Source of the DNA: Patiria pectinifera
Taxonomy: Eukaryota; Echinodermata; Asteroidea; Valvatida; Asterinidae
Direction of reading: 5' to 3'
Length of the DNA: 64,000 bases
Assembly (NCBI GenBank): GCA_029964075.1
Contig: CM057149.1
Location: forward strand, 16,630,197 to 16,694,196
Positions 1 to 13,000 of the stretch are shown piece after piece. The position numbers and the translations under genes are program-made. The notes below the pieces were generated by a model. The model had not been told where the DNA came from. It searched no databases and saw only the letters and a list, made by a program, of their open reading frames with translations. Each line of letters begins with the position of its first letter. Within the stretch, counting starts at the first letter, position 1.

Positions 1-186
1 ATTTTAACTTTAATTGATATGCAGAAGATGTTCATTATTGCTTTTTCTATCATATAAAGCTGTTTTTATTGTTCAAAGGCCTATACAAAATTTGTTGACG
101 CGCACTTAACGACTACTAAAACTTGTTGACGCTTGTTGACGCGCTTTAGTAGGACCCAATATATCTTATAATTCAGCCCTATCTTA

Positions 187-490
187 GAGAGTAAAGCGCA
201 CTCTGTTGATAGGGATTGTCACCAGCAAACCTTTAGTAAACGTTAGCTTGCCGGGATTACCGCCGGCAATATATCCACTATCTTTAAGATTAGCTTTGAA
301 ACTGAAAGTGTCCAGGGTTGGGGCATCCTTGACGTGATTGGGTAGTTTGTTCCAGAGGGTGGGGGATGCAAATGAAAATATGCATTTTGCGGACCTCTTG
401 GTGCCGTACAGCACGACTTGCATGCTCAAGGTACATCGCGCGGTGATCGCCATCTTCATTTTCGTGTTGCGTTTTGTTGTTGTCAACCGT
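187..490 (-). mobile_element. LINE reverse-transcriptase C-terminal relic
   Basis: The minus-strand frame contains CIFSFASPTLWNKLPNHVKD, then APTLDTFSFKANLK. This resembles the WNxLP...FK.xLK ending shared by many jockey/CR1/RTE-type reverse transcriptases. Only this C-terminal piece remains and the rest of the element is absent, so it is a dead fragment. Family is not certain. Confidence 0.6.
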
Positions 491-649
491 CATTTAGGCC
501 TACCCCAAATTTCCCTCAAAATTCAAAACCCTGCCCTATACCTGAATCTTAATGTCGCCAACTAGTTTGGTAAGTCAAATAATTTGATTTTGTACCCTTA
601 TTAATATTAATTATACTACATTATGTACTAGAACCGGACCCGTAGATAT

Positions 650-1544
650 TAGCCCCATAAATGTGGCCAGTTTACTGGACTGCCTCCGTAAACATAGGCC
701 ACACACCGACCGTATGGGAAACGTACTCGGCGAAATGTTCAACATGTTGAAAAAATGTTGAAAGTGATTTCCACCATTTGTCCACATTGCGACTTCAGAC
801 CCAGTTTATTTAAGCTTTAAAAGTACACTTACCCTCTTAATAACAAAATGAGAACCTTCGGCCAGTGTCAGTTGTCCAGCTGCTGCCTAATTTACGTCCT
901 TTTCTGGAGCCTTTTTGGCAACTTGGATTCTACCTCCATCATTGTCCGTGGTCCAACTGAACAATGGCGTCGCGCAATATCAAAGGGGCGGCGCAGGCCC
1001 GGTGGCTGTTACCTGCCTTCTGTCAATCCTTCATGTAAAGCGCGCCCGTACTGACGTGTCCATACATACGTACGTACGTCGTACGGCCAGCTGGCCGAGG
1101 GTGTATACGCATGAGGGCGCGCTTTACATGAAGGATTGACAGAAGGCAGGTAACAGCCACCGGGCCTGCGCCGCCCCTTTGATATTGCGCGACGCCATTG
1201 TTCAGTTGGACCATGGACAATGATGGAGGTAGAATCCAAGTTGCCAAAAAGGCTCCAGAAAAGGACGTAAATTAGGCAGCAGCTGGACAACTGACACTGG
1301 CTGAAGGTTCTCATTTTGTTATTAAGAGGGTAAGTGTACTTTTAAAGCTTAAATAAACTGGGTCTGAAGTCGCAATGTGGACAAATGGTGGAAATCACTT
1401 TCAACATTTTTTTCAACATGTTGAACATTTCGCCGAGTACGTTTCCCATACGGTCGGTGTGTGGCCTATGTTTACGGAGGCAGTCCAGTAAACTGGCCAC
1501 ATTTATGGGGGCAGTCCAGTAAACTGGCCACATTTATGGGGCTA
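650..1544. mobile_element. Foldback transposon with 9-bp target duplication
   Basis: Two nearly identical inverted arms (about 650-1047 and 1115-1544) around a 67-bp centre containing CATACATACGTACGTACGTC. The ends read TAGCCCCATAAATGTGGCC. The flanks are the 9-bp direct repeat CGTAGATAT at 641-649 and 1545-1553. Long terminal inverted repeats plus a 9-bp duplication fit a non-autonomous Mutator-like element. The overlapping frames on both strands are mirror images of the arms, not genes. Confidence 0.85.
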
Positions 1545-1660
1545 CGTAGATATATGATCGCCGAAACTATGACAGATTACTTGTTAATTATACACCCCTT
1601 TAAAAATCCAGGCAATTTTGTTGCTTGAACATGTTAAAAATTGTGCACAAAAGAAAATCG

Positions 1661-1871
1661 GGAAAAAATGTTGCAACCTGACGCCACTTCCGCGACTGTC
1701 AAGAAAATTGTCTAGCAGTACTAGCAATAGCATAGTATTTCCTAACGCTAACAAAATTGGAAATATTTCTCAGTCCCAGATTCATGTGTTATCGTCATTT
1801 TTGCAATGAAAGACCTTCATCGAGATGATATATGAAGAAAAAAGTGGCATCAGGTTGCAATATTTTTTTCC
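1661..1871. mobile_element. MITE, ATGTTGCAACCTGA family, copy 1
   Basis: Inverted ends GGAAAAAATGTTGCAACCTG and CAGGTTGCAATATTTTTTTC. The flanks AAAATCGG and TAAATCGG are a near-match 8-bp pair. A second copy is at 17593. Confidence 0.7.
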
Positions 1872-1900
1872 GTAAATCGGACTCATTTTTGAGCCAGTGT

Positions 1901-1973
1901 CAACTCGTATCCGAGTCAACTCGTACCCAAGTCAAGTCGTACCCGAGTCAAGTCGTACCCGAGTCAACTAGTT
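1901..1973. repeat. 16-bp minisatellite
   Basis: About 4.5 units of CAACTCGTACCCGAGT with small variants. Confidence 0.75.
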
Positions 1974-3238
1974 AATTCTACACCCGCAACGCTAACGTAA
2001 CTTCGTAAACAGTGGTGCACATGCATGTCGACTCGACTAACATTGTGACAAGTTAATTTTACTCTTCTGCTAGTAATCCTCCTGTTAAATTTTCCAAGAT
2101 TTTACTCACCAAGAAGCACACAAACACTAGCTTTTGGCACGGGTACTGAGGAGAAGTGGGGATGTCCACGTCTACATTTGTTTGCACTTCTCAGCTGCGC
2201 GTACATGTACGTACTCAACTTAACTAGGCCTGTACGTGTACGTACGTGTACCGTACAGGTCTATGCATTACGCATGATGCAAGTCTCAGCTCAACGACCT
2301 TTGACCTTTGTATTTAAAGAACATACGGTACCACGTGGTTTCTGCAACTTTTGCAAGTAAAACTCGTCTACAAACAAACTATTTCATCTTTGGGAAGATT
2401 CCCATATCTGGCCAACACAAATTTTTCCCTTCAGTGACCTATCACTTTATCAGACATCAGGACGTGATAATATGCCCTTAAAAGTCAAATTTAGCCGGGA
2501 AAATGAAGTAGGCCTACACTTGGAAATGTTCCGACCAGATAGGGTTGTGCAGTGTGCACAGGTTAACAAGTGATGGCCAGATAGGGAATCTTTTGACTTT
2601 GTTCTTAAATTTAATACCTTCTTTGTGATAATTTGACATAATAATTTGTGGAGTTGGATTTTTGGGCATTGACTCGAGTCATAACAACTCTGGATTTGGG
2701 CCATTTGGGCAAAAAGCTGAAATGTTTGTTTTCTCCCTAGATCCTGACTGGAGTGAGCTGAAATGTCTAGGGCCCAGGGATTCATTTCTCAGGCCTCATT
2801 TCTGTACAGATCTTTTTTTTTATGGATGCACGTGACACCCCCTCCCAACCCCCGCTCCCAGCCCCCCCCCCAGAGAAAAAAATAAACTCTTAAAATAGGA
2901 CTACAAATGATGAAACTGACAAATTTGGTTTCAGTGACGCCAGCAGGTCATTGTTAACAGAGGAACTGGCCAGAGATTATGGGATATATTTCTCCCATAA
3001 TCTGGATATTTTGGTTACCATAGAAATCTATTGTAAAAAAAAAAACATTTGATGGTCCTTGTCCGTACTCTTTTTTTTTATTTTTCATTTTTTCCCCTTG
3101 TATTTCGCTATAAAAAATGCATAGATTAATATTTTGATTCTACTTACTATTAAGGCAGCTTATTAAAAGCTGGCGGTCATTTTGAACCAAATTTGGCGGC
3201 CACTTTTAATTTAATACTTCAAATTAGGTTTTTTCCCT
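1974..3238. other. Intergenic stretch without a recognised gene
   Basis: Contains a GTAC-rich alternating tract (about 2200-2260) and C/T- and A-rich low-complexity runs (2810-2880). Nothing else recognised. Confidence 0.5.
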
Positions 3239-3833
3239 TCACCGACGTATAAACACTGAGAACTCAGTGTGTTACTTCCCGAGTAAAAGTTAGACAAAAT
3301 CACTCAGGTGGGACTTGAACCCACGACCTCCTGCTTTCCAGTACAGACGTCTTACCACTCGCCCACCGAGCTTACGGGATCGGTTGGCTGGTTCGAATCT
3401 GATGCATGTACATAGCAACGGGTACCCGCGCATTTCACTATTCATAAGATGGAATTTTGCGTCGGGGTGATGTAAATCAAATGAAGTTTTTGCTCATTTA
3501 TCACTGACGTATAAACACTGTATTCTCAGTGTGTTACTTCCTGAGTGAAGGTTTGACAAAATCACTCGGGTGGGACTCAAACCCACGACCTCCTGCTTTC
3601 TAGTGCAGACATCTTACCACTGGACCACCGAGCTTATGGGATCTGTTGGCTGGTTCGAATCTGATGCATGTACATAGCAGCGGGTACCGCATATCACTAT
3701 TTATAAGATGGAAATAAGATGGAATCTCCCGAGTGATTTTTTCCAACTTTCACTCGGGAGGTAACACACTGAGTATACAGAAGGGCAAAAATCTAATTTG
3801 ATTTACATCACCCTGACGCAAAATTCCATGAAT
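3239..3833 (-). mobile_element. Two tandem tRNA-derived SINE-like units and an inverted fragment
   Basis: Units at 3239-3496 and 3499-3725 share the sequence from GACGTATAAACACTG through the tRNA-like segment to TGATGCATGTACATAGC. A third, partial copy at 3726-3833 is inverted. Each full unit has on the minus strand a tRNA-like body (3371-3302 and 3633-3564) with box B (GTGGGTTCAAGTCCCAC in the first) and a foldable acceptor stem with G-U pairs. Confidence 0.7.
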
Positions 3834-4559
3834 TTAATACTTGGCGGCCATCTTGGGAAAAAATAAAATAAACAGGCTCTCTTTCTCTTTTTGAAAAAAA
3901 AACCCAGACGATCAATTGTTTTTTTTCTTTAAATGGCCTACTTAAAGTGGAAACACTGAATCAAAAGAAACTGCTTTAGAAAACTAAAACATTATGTACA
4001 TATCATGCATTTATTAAGTTCTGATGTCATTACACCATAAATATTCATTTAAACATTACATAAATTGAACAAAATTTCCCTTCGTAAAATTTCATTAAAA
4101 TTTTCTTGAAAAGTATAAGTGTCGTTCAATTTCAACATGATATGCTGACGGGCATTTTTAAAGTCCGAGACAGGGAGGTAATCTTTAGGTTTGGAAATCA
4201 CATTCACTTTAGAACATTCTTGACAACGTTTTATTAGAATTATTAGTGACGAAACATGACACCAGTTGAATAAAATATATACATAATTCAAAATATTTAC
4301 AAAAGAATGGAGCAAAGATTGTGATTCAAATGAAAGATTCAAGAGCTGTATTTCTTGAATTGTGTAAAAAAAAACCTCAAAAAAACCCCTTCAATTTCGT
4401 TTAAGCCTATTTTAAATGGGATCATTTGTTCTTTGTTCATTTGAAGCAACAAACGTGCTTGAGATCTTAAAAGTAGCGTCCATTATTTTTAATTTGTGCA
4501 TTGTGGTCGTTTGAAGCAACAAACGTGCTCAAAATCTAAAGACGGGTGCTGAGCAACTA
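3834..4559. other. AT-rich intergenic stretch
   Basis: Homopolymer runs and two diverged copies of GAAGCAACAAACGTGCT (about 4443 and 4513). No gene seen. Confidence 0.45.
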
Positions 4560-4860
4560 AACCTGATGAAGTTTCAGCTCAGTGAATGTATAATGTACGA
4601 ATTATAGAAACGGTATAGGAAAGTTTTTAGACGCATCATTGGAAAGGCCTTCTTTCATTGATTTCTTCAAAATGACAGCTTGCCAGAAGGAATAATTTAA
4701 CAGAGAGTTTAGTCCCATTATTATCTTTAAACCAAGTAAGCTTTTCAACAATAATTTCTTCAGTTACTTTTTGGATACCGTAGCTGCGAATGATGGACTG
4801 TACTAGGTTCCATAACAAATATTGCCTGTGAAAGTTTCAGCTCAGTGCTTGCTATACATT
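4560..4860. repeat. Unclassified interspersed repeat, intact (empty-site) copy
   Basis: Related copies lie at 29490-30130 (split by a transposon) and, more diverged, at 36060-36330. Shared blocks are GAAGTTTCAGCT, AATAATTT.ACAG.GAGTTTAG and CTTTTCAACAATAATTT. It keeps ATCTTTAAACCAAG uninterrupted. Confidence 0.7.
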
Positions 4861-5817
4861 TTGAGAAAACACAGAAAACATTTTCAAAGTTTTTCGGGTT
4901 TCATATCTGGATTCTGATGCTAACGCACAAAAAAAAGGATGCACACAGGAACACTTTTTTTTTTTCAAAACCACCGTCAATCAAACCATTTCTGATGTTG
5001 CCATGATGTCATTTCAGGAAGACACCGTTCAGTTTAGGGGTTTTCTGTTCAAATTGTGAACTCAAAATTTGCTCACTGGAAACATTTGTGAGAAAATTTT
5101 GCTCATTGGCTTACTGTCATGTACTGATGCAATAAATCACCAAAGAAAAGGAAATTTACGGCAGCAAAATATACACAATTCTGGCAACTTTTGGGTGCTG
5201 AAATAGCTGTAACATTGAGGTTTCTTCCTGAAAGGACATCACACTTTTGCTCATGAATGTGGAAATTCACATTAGCACAAAAAAACATAGACACCAAAAT
5301 ACCCTTGAAAATGACAAACTGACAATTGAAAATAAGGTTAAATGGGACACAAAGGTGCATATTCAAGGATTTCATTTTAAGAATTACATTGCATGGACCT
5401 TTAAAGTTCATTGATATACGCACATCAGTGATACATGTACTGAAAGCACAACTGGAACAGTGGAATTTGAACACTATCTTGTTCAAACATTTTGCACAAG
5501 TGAAAACTGATGTCTATAGTGCACCAAAAAGAACACAAAGAAAAATAAGCAAATTGTACTACAGCCATTGGTTTTTGTTTTGATTTTGATTACGATTTTC
5601 ATTGTTGAATCCATATTATTCTAATGAAACTTTGTCATGCGTACTTTGCGCACTCATGCTTTCGCGTGTTGTCACATGCCATCTACATTCCCGCACAGAT
5701 TTCTTTGACCTCGTTCCCATGGGTAGGATCTTGCTGTGCCATGTTGCCTTAAGATATCTTAACCCCGGTATTAATTAGGACTTTAAATTAGGACTGCAGT
5801 TGATGTATTAATGGAGT
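4861..5817. other. Intergenic stretch without a recognised gene
   Basis: Frames of up to 127 codons on the minus strand (5103-5486) show no domain, repeat or splice pattern I recognise and are probably chance. Confidence 0.4.
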
Positions 5818-6160
5818 ACTGTGGCCTCTTGGTTAAGGGCACTGATTCGTTGTCTGCGGGTAAAGCTGCAGGTTGTGGGTTCGAGTCCTGGCGGGGTCAT
5901 GGTGCGTGTGCCCTTGGGCAAGGCACTTTGTCACTCATTGCTTCTCTCCACCCAGGAGTAAATGGGTACCTATGAGGGCAGTGATGGTTATTGTGATTGA
6001 ATTAGCTTCCTTGCGCCTAACAGGCTGCATCGAGCTGTATACTCCCCAGGGAGCTGAGATGGTATATGAAATGTTTAATTAGCCCAATGATTAGGGGTAA
6101 TAATGTAAAGCGCTTTGATCTTAGTTAAAAGCGCTATATAAGAACCTGTTATTATTAATA
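5818..6160 (+). mobile_element. Full-length tRNA-derived SINE
   Basis: tRNA-like head (GTGGCCTCTTGGTTAAGG with box B GTGGGTTCGAGTCC). The central domain has GGGCAAGGCACTTTGTCACT and CCACCCAGGAGTAAATGGGT. The tail is AAGCGCTTTGATC...AAGCGCTATATAAGAACC followed by TTATTATTA. The same central domain occurs inverted at 36344-36700. Confidence 0.75.
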
Positions 6161-6354
6161 ATGCAGGATGCAGTGCTTTCAATTTTGAAAAATCAAAATT
6201 TTAGAATCAATCCTTTGAAAGATGAGATTTCGATGTCGCGTTGCTAGAATTTATAGCATCGCACAGTCTTGAAGAAATAAACGTTCGCTCCTGATGCAGG
6301 AGGTAACGCGAGGGCATATAGTAGACTGATCCATTCAGGCTCGCCCAATGGTTT

Positions 6355-6605
6355 TTAAACCAAAAATAGCTGTGGCTAACCCTCCTGCTATTCAAAGAGT
6401 CACAGACAGTCAAAAGTCACTTCCACTTCCCCTGCTATACGTTTAACAAAGGCTAGTCACCAGCAGTCAGATCATATGATAATGTATCGCAAGCACTGTG
6501 ACTAGTCAAACTGGGTCAGCAGACAAAGCAGGCACAGCTGTTTTATCACTCACCCGGAGTCAAAGCATAGCTGTATCAAGTTTCATAACTGTTGAAAACA
6601 GTCAC
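6355..6605 (+). repeat. Unclassified repeat R2, copy 1
   Basis: Matches the reverse complement of 14230-14468 over blocks such as GTCACAGACAGTCA, CAACAGTCAGATCA-like and AGTCAAAGCAT.GCT. The pair is inverted, one 3' of TAF3 and one in its second intron. Confidence 0.6.
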
Positions 6606-6982
6606 TTGTTTGATTTTGACTAAAAGATCTATTTGGCACAGCATGTATGTTTGCATAGGAGGGTTAACATAGGTTGACATTTTAATAAATACAGATATCA
6701 TTTGGGTGTGAAAAGGTTGACTCTTCTGATTGATTCCAATAGGCCTTAGACGTAATGATGTCACGGTTTGTTTGCATGTGCGCTTTCTTATGTGGTAGAC
6801 GGTCCCCATAGGAAAGCGCAAATGTAAGCAAAGCCTTTACGTCATTACGTCTCGGGTGTTCTGTGCCAGATTCTGATAAAAGGTCCATCACTCAAAAGTA
6901 GCTGTGGTGAATACTGCAAACACATGTTGTTGGGTTGGGTCCAATAAGCGTACCGTAGTTGATTACGAGTAAGTCGTGTTGG

Positions 6983-7082
6983 TTATCTGGATTTCTTTTT
7001 GCCTTTCTTTTTCTTAGGGACCCGGCATCGTGGACAGTACCAGTCGGGCTCCTTGGGTTCTTCTTTGATGCCCACACAGGGC
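6983..7082 (-). CDS. TAF3: TAF3 exon 8: PHD finger end and C-terminus
   Basis: Residues 993-1025: WPCVGIKEEPKEPDWYCPRC, completing the C4HC3 ligands with C995, C1009 and C1012. A Lys-rich tail (VPKKKKGKKKSR) and a TAA stop at 6985-6983 follow. Acceptor CACCTTGTGCAG. The basic tail matches the KKKDKKHKKRK end of vertebrate TAF3. Confidence 0.94.
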
Positions 7083-10000
7083 CTGCACAAGGTGAAGGAA
7101 ACAGGAGAGAAATATAGGGAGGGTAGATGAAAGGAGTACTGCTGAGGTCAAAGGTCAGAGTGCAAAGTTCAAGACTAAGACGTATGCATTTGAAGCGGGA
7201 CAATTTCATTGAGCAATTTATTGAATTAGCAACAACTAATACCGACCAGAATTAAAAATTCCCAAATTATCAATGGACAGAATTTTTCTCACAGACTATT
7301 CTTGGCCTGTATTTTCCACCAACAAAGCTCGGAATTCCATAGTAAGTCTTCCAACAATGCCCCATCACTGCTTTGTTTCTTCAGTATTTGGCACTTTGAA
7401 ACTGCAACACAACAGTGACACTAAAATGCTACCGGTTTTATTTTCTACTATCTTGCTGGAAATCTTTCAAGGATATTTACATTATATACAGATGATAGGC
7501 ATGATTCCAGCTGCAACAATTTCTTTTGCTGGACTCGAAGGGCAAGCCAACTGTCCTCTAACTGACATTCACTGACTCCCTCAATGACTGACTGAGTCAC
7601 TGACTCCCTGACTGACGTAAAAGAAACCCAACCACAAAATTCAAATCCCGGAAGTTGTCTGAAGGGCTTTTATAGACTTACGGTGTAAACTTTCGCGAGC
7701 GTCATCTTTCGCGAGTCAAGTCTTGCTGAAAAAGAACAATGTTAGAATGATAGAAATTCCCTCTTACCAGTGGTACCAATCGTCACAAGTATCACAGCCC
7801 ACCATGGGACTGCCGTCATCAGGCAATTTGCAGGTGGGACAAATCCAGATCTTCTCTCCTGTGTCACTCTAAAAAAAAAAAAAATGGGAAAGGAATTTCA
7901 ATTTTTCGGGTTACTTTTTTAATTTCAACTTGTGCATGGCAACTGTGAAATAACTGGTATTCATTTGAAGGTTTAACTCTAAGACTCTAACTGTCAAGAA
8001 TTTTTACTTATAACTTTACCAATAATCCTTCCAAATCAAAACAATGGCTGTCATAGACTTTCTTAAGTCAAAACTAATGAAATTAAGCCCCTCCCTCCCT
8101 CAAATGGGTTACTCACGTTACGAAAATGTAACGTGAGTAACCCATTTTGTGCGTCTTGTTTATCATACATAACACATTTTTCTGGATGTCATCTTTGGTG
8201 CTTAGGTAGGTCTAGGTCTACTCTATCTACCATGGGGATAACAGTTATTAAACCTTTTCAGTATGGTATTTACAGCCCAAGGAAACTCAAAAGTACATCA
8301 AAAATGTAACGTGAGTAACCGTGGAATTGCCCCTCTGATGATTCGTTTTTGTTTACGCACATGGCAGTATAAGCCGGTGAGTAAACTTTTTTCACAAATA
8401 TTTTCAATAAGCAAATTTTTGGTTCATTATTTGAACAGAAGAACCCTCTAAACTGAACACTGTCATTCCTGAAATGACATCACAGCTGCAGCGCCCTCAG
8501 TTTCAGAAAAGAATGGAACAATTTCAAATGTTTAAAGAAGTACACTTTTCAAAAAAATAAACCAAAAAGGATGACAAAGAGTCGAAAATGCACAAAATAT
8601 ATTCCTCAGAAAAATTTCACTTCAGATAGATATCAAAATGACCACAAAGATGGCCGCTGAACGCAAAAGATCTATCTACAACTCAACTCAACGAGATAAT
8701 TGCGATAAAGAGAACTTTTTAAAAATTCCTGTTGAGTATTATTAAAAAGAAACTAAACTTACCACAACAGTTCCAACCGTCTCGAGAATCACGCTGCGTT
8801 GCGCTGATCCGCCGACTGTCACTCCGCCACTAGGGGGCGGTGTGCCTGGTGCCTTTTGCGTAGAGGGTCCCTTGCTTCCCTTGGCCGGCGGCTTCTCCAC
8901 TGGGGCTTTCAGGGAAGCTTTGGTCGGGACAGAGATACCCTGACAAGAGAGAATGTGGGATTGACAATGGTAATTGCAACAGGGTGTGACTTTGAATCGC
9001 ACCACTCTGCACCACTCTTGAAAAGCAAGTCTGAAACATGTCTTACTTTTCCCAGATGGAATAGGCCATTTAAAAAAATAAATAAACAGCCTGAAGACGG
9101 TGGGCAAGTGCCTACACAACACCGCCAACTTGGAGCACCTACAGCTAGTGACAAAGGCGAGGGGGATGGCACTGACAAGGAAAATCATTGAGAGGGCAGA
9201 AACGAAACTGACAGAATATTTATGACAGCAACGCAAAAACTGCTTCACCCACACACTCATGTCAGGAGTAGGGTTGGTGGATTGGTTCATTCCTCGCCTT
9301 CCTGCTCTGTGACCAGCACCCGATTTCACGAAGCACTGCGACGCGTCGCAACTCGAGTTACGACGTGTAACACGTCACAACTCATGACGCGTCGTATCAT
9401 CCATTTCACGAAAGTTGCGATGTGTTGAACGCGTCGTAAGTTCCTTGACAACGGCTTAAAACACGTCGCAAGTTACGACGTGTCTAGTGGTCATCGCAAA
9501 ATAAGAAGAGTCCCTTTCTTAGCCAGTTTAATGCCATAAACATTACATAAACGAGATTATAATACCGAGGTAATGTGTGCAAAGTTGTAAATAGAAAATT
9601 CATTGAATAATTGTGAATTAGACTGGAATATTGCAGTTGAAATTTCAAAGTAGCTATACCGTCCACTAAGAGCTTGTTTTCCTTCAAAATTGCATTGCAT
9701 GGCCACCATTTTGTTTTACGTTTTAACAAATTTCAAGCTGAGATCCGACGACTCTTTGTTGAATATCAGACGACTATTTACTGTACGCTGACTAAATACA
9801 TAAAACAGTCACCGAGTTGTGCTATAAATACACCTACGATGCGTCGCACTTACAACGTGTTTTGTGAAAATGATTGCAGGACGCGTCGCAGCTGCGATGC
9901 ATCATAGGGATATGACGCGTCGCAGCACTGCGATGCATCGTAAGTTACGAAGAGTTTGATGAAATCGGGTGCTGATTCTGTGGATTTCCCTAGATTTTCA

Positions 10001-13000
10001 TTCCCGGATTTTCCTCCCACCTCTAAAACTGTAATTTCCATCCTCATCTCTTACCAGTTGGTCCAATGGGACTAAGTTCAAAGACTTTCAACCTCACTCT
10101 CCATGGTTTGATGTAAACATCAGGAAAAGGAAAGAAGGTAAGCCGCAAGCTTGAGAATTAATGGAGAGGTTCACATCTTCAAATTGATCGTGAAATCCAC
10201 TGTGATCAAAAGCAAGCAGTAATCCATGACAGTAAACTCGCAAAAACCTTTCTAGCTTTCTAGCAGATATTGGTGTGCAATAAGACTGTTATTGTTATTA
10301 TTATTTTTTATTTGTTCACGGACTATACTAGCCAAATGCAAAATACTAAATAAATTTGCCATCTTTTCAGGTTGTTATCACAAATTTGCTTAAAATTCTT
10401 GGAACTTGGGCTTGTATTACCTTGAATGGAGCCTGGGACTGAGCAGCTCCTGGCGACAACGGCTGGGAGACCTTGGTGGGATTGGCGATGGCCGAGAAGG
10501 CCTTGGAGGCTGCCTTCCTCACTGGGGGTACGGCCACAGGTACCTTGGGTGGCGGGGGCGACTTGGGCTGGGGTGGTGGCGGCGACTTGGGCACTGAGGG
10601 GGGCGAGCTGGGGGGCGAGGCAGCGGGTACCTTCTTCGGAATCGACTTCTTGACAGGGGGAGCCTTCCTGGAAGCGGGCGTCTTTTTGGGCGGAGGGTCG
10701 GGCGTAGGCAAAGGCGAGGCAGGAGCCGGGGAGGGGGAGGGAGAAGGGGAAGTTGACGGGGATGGGGAGTGTGGTGGAGGGGAAGGGGAGGGTGATTTTC
10801 GCCGAGGTGACGGCGAGGGGGACGATGATGAAGAGGAAGAAGTTGAAGACGATGATGGGGATGGAGTGCGGGGTCTTGGTGGCAGCGACTTGGGCTTCTC
10901 TGAAGGTTTCTTGATAATGCTGAAATAACAAACCAATATGAATGCCATTGATGCTAAAGTACAACGTCATGCAGTTGTGGATATTGACAGGTTAAGGACA
11001 CTTCCATGAAAAACAAATGTTCAGGGAGTTACGTTTCATGAGAGACAGGCATCATCTATAACACATTTCAATGGGCATAAGACTCTAGGTTAACAATGTG
11101 GGAAGTTTGTTGAGGGAAGTTCTGAGATCTGACCAACAAAAGGCAACTAATTTACGAAATAAAAAATGGAGAATTGTTTTATCACTCACATTTTTGTAGT
11201 CTCTCCACTGGAAGATGCTGAGCCAATCTTGAGCATCAGTTTGGGTACAGTCAGCTGAGGAACACGAAAAACATTCAATGAAGACGGTCTTTAGTTTATG
11301 AACTGTTAAGGTTTGAGAGTTTGTAAATCCATCAGTTACTCGACTTTGTGCCAAGAAATGTAGATTTATAACATGGCTGACCTTAATAAACCGAATATTT
11401 GATCATCAACCAAATATTCAAATAGCTTTTAGCCGCTTTGAATATTGGGAAAATAAACTAAGCAAAGACACACAGTTGTGTTTTACATAACTCTCGAGGA
11501 CAAGGCATTGTCTTTCCCTGTGTCTCTATAATACAACACTCACCCATAGAATAAGCACACAAAGTCACGATCGAGGACTGTTTGCAACAAAAGATGAACT
11601 ATCGCGGACAACAAAGAATCTGTTGTTCTCCCTTTGTCTGTCTGTCCTCTCGGTGAATGAAATTCCCTTACACACCCACAGATTTGATGTTATTTTAATC
11701 ATAAAATTGCAGTACTTTATTGACTGATGCCACTTTTTTTGTTGACGCAGTTCCTTGTGCCTATCCTTTCAGCAGATTAAAGCTCTTGACAGTTATAGAA
11801 TACTGCTAATCTCTCCAGCAGCCCATAACACCATCACCGCATATAAACATTTTAACAGGCGCGCTTTGTGTGCAACTTTTGACCAAGTTGCAGCTGGCGC
11901 ATGTAAAACTTGATCTCCAAGTTTCGATTAATCAGGCAAACGCAGTTTGGAATAATCCAATACTAAATTATTTGAAAATGGACAGCCATAATTTATAAGA
12001 GATAAAGTTTGATAAACCATCTTTGATTTGATTTGATTTGATTTCATATCATTCGATCCGATATCTAAGTGGTTTGCCCTACCTAGTTAGAAAGCTGATC
12101 TGGTGAAAATTTCAGTTTTGATATATCTGTGATTAATGAGAGATATGCCTACCTTTGCGATTTTTTCAGGTGGTTCCTCTGAGGGATTCTGTTCTCCTTC
12201 CTTCTCTCCGGGATTCTTCTTACCCTCCTTCTGTTTGGCTTTCTTAAGCGAGTCTTTAGCCGCCTTGATCTTCGCCTTGCGCTCCTTCTCTTTCTTCTTC
12301 TTCTTTAGGCGGGTCTTGTCCTTCTGTTTGGAGCTCAGCTTGTCTCGGCTGGGGCTGCTGGCTGGGCTCTCTGATTGAGAAACAACTCGGACCTTCATGG
12401 ATTTGGGGTTCTTGGTGATGATGTTCAGCTTGGCAATGATGGGCTGTTTCAAGGAAGAGTCTGTTTGTGTCTCTCCGCTGGAGGAGCTGGCAGTCTTGCC
12501 AGCCAGCTCTTGCAACCGCCGCTTCTTTTCCATTTTCTTCTTTTTCAGCTTGTCCTTTTTCAGCTGCTCCTTCTTCCGCTTAGACCGCTCCTTCTTGGAC
12601 TCCTTTCCCAATGGTGTCTTCTCGTCGCCGAACTTCTTGGGCTTGTCTTTCTTGTCCTTACTCTTGTCTTTTGGGTCCGAGGTCTTAATGAGCAGTTTAG
12701 GCGCAAGTCCTGGTGATGTTTCCATTTTGATGGCCGAGGTGATGGCTCCTTCGCTCTCCCGCCAAGCATGCTTGAACAGAAGCTTTGGGGGTAAGGAGTG
12801 TCCTTTACTGGATTTCTCTGCATTGCTCTTGTTTGCCATGTCTAGGAGTCCACCTTTACCCTTCTCGACACTCCTGTCTTTGCCTTTGTCCTTGCTTTTG
12901 TCCTTTCCCTTTTCTTTGGTCCTTTCTCGGTCGCCATCTTTGCCATTCTTCTTGGCTGATTTGGACGTGCTGCCACGGGCCATCTTGGAGATCACCGACT

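Larger units (their letters stand above)
7083..8762 (-). other. TAF3 introns 6 and 7
   Basis: Introns of 685 bp (7083-7767) and 894 bp (7869-8762). The second holds a perfect hairpin at 8102-8147. Otherwise no element was recognised. Confidence 0.75.
8940..12152 (-). other. TAF3 introns 3, 4 and 5
   Basis: Intron 5 (8940-10420) holds the MITE at 9316. Introns 4 (10920-11189) and 3 (11255-12152) show only AT-rich sequence and a GATTT microsatellite near 12020. Confidence 0.75.

Noticed and set aside
848..1314. Paired 101- and 68-aa frames on opposite strands with nearly the same protein
   Set aside because: They are the two arms of a foldback transposon read in mirror image.
3302..3633. Two tRNA genes on the minus strand
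   Set aside because: The tRNA-like bodies sit inside longer repeated units and have poor anticodon arms, so they are SINE heads.
5103..5486. 127-aa minus-strand frame
   Set aside because: No domain, no start context and no splice partners; the Cys/Phe-rich translation is typical of AT-rich chance frames.
10406..10928. Gly/Glu-rich plus-strand frames
   Set aside because: Antisense of TAF3 exon 5; the Ser/Pro codon bias on the real strand keeps the other strand open.
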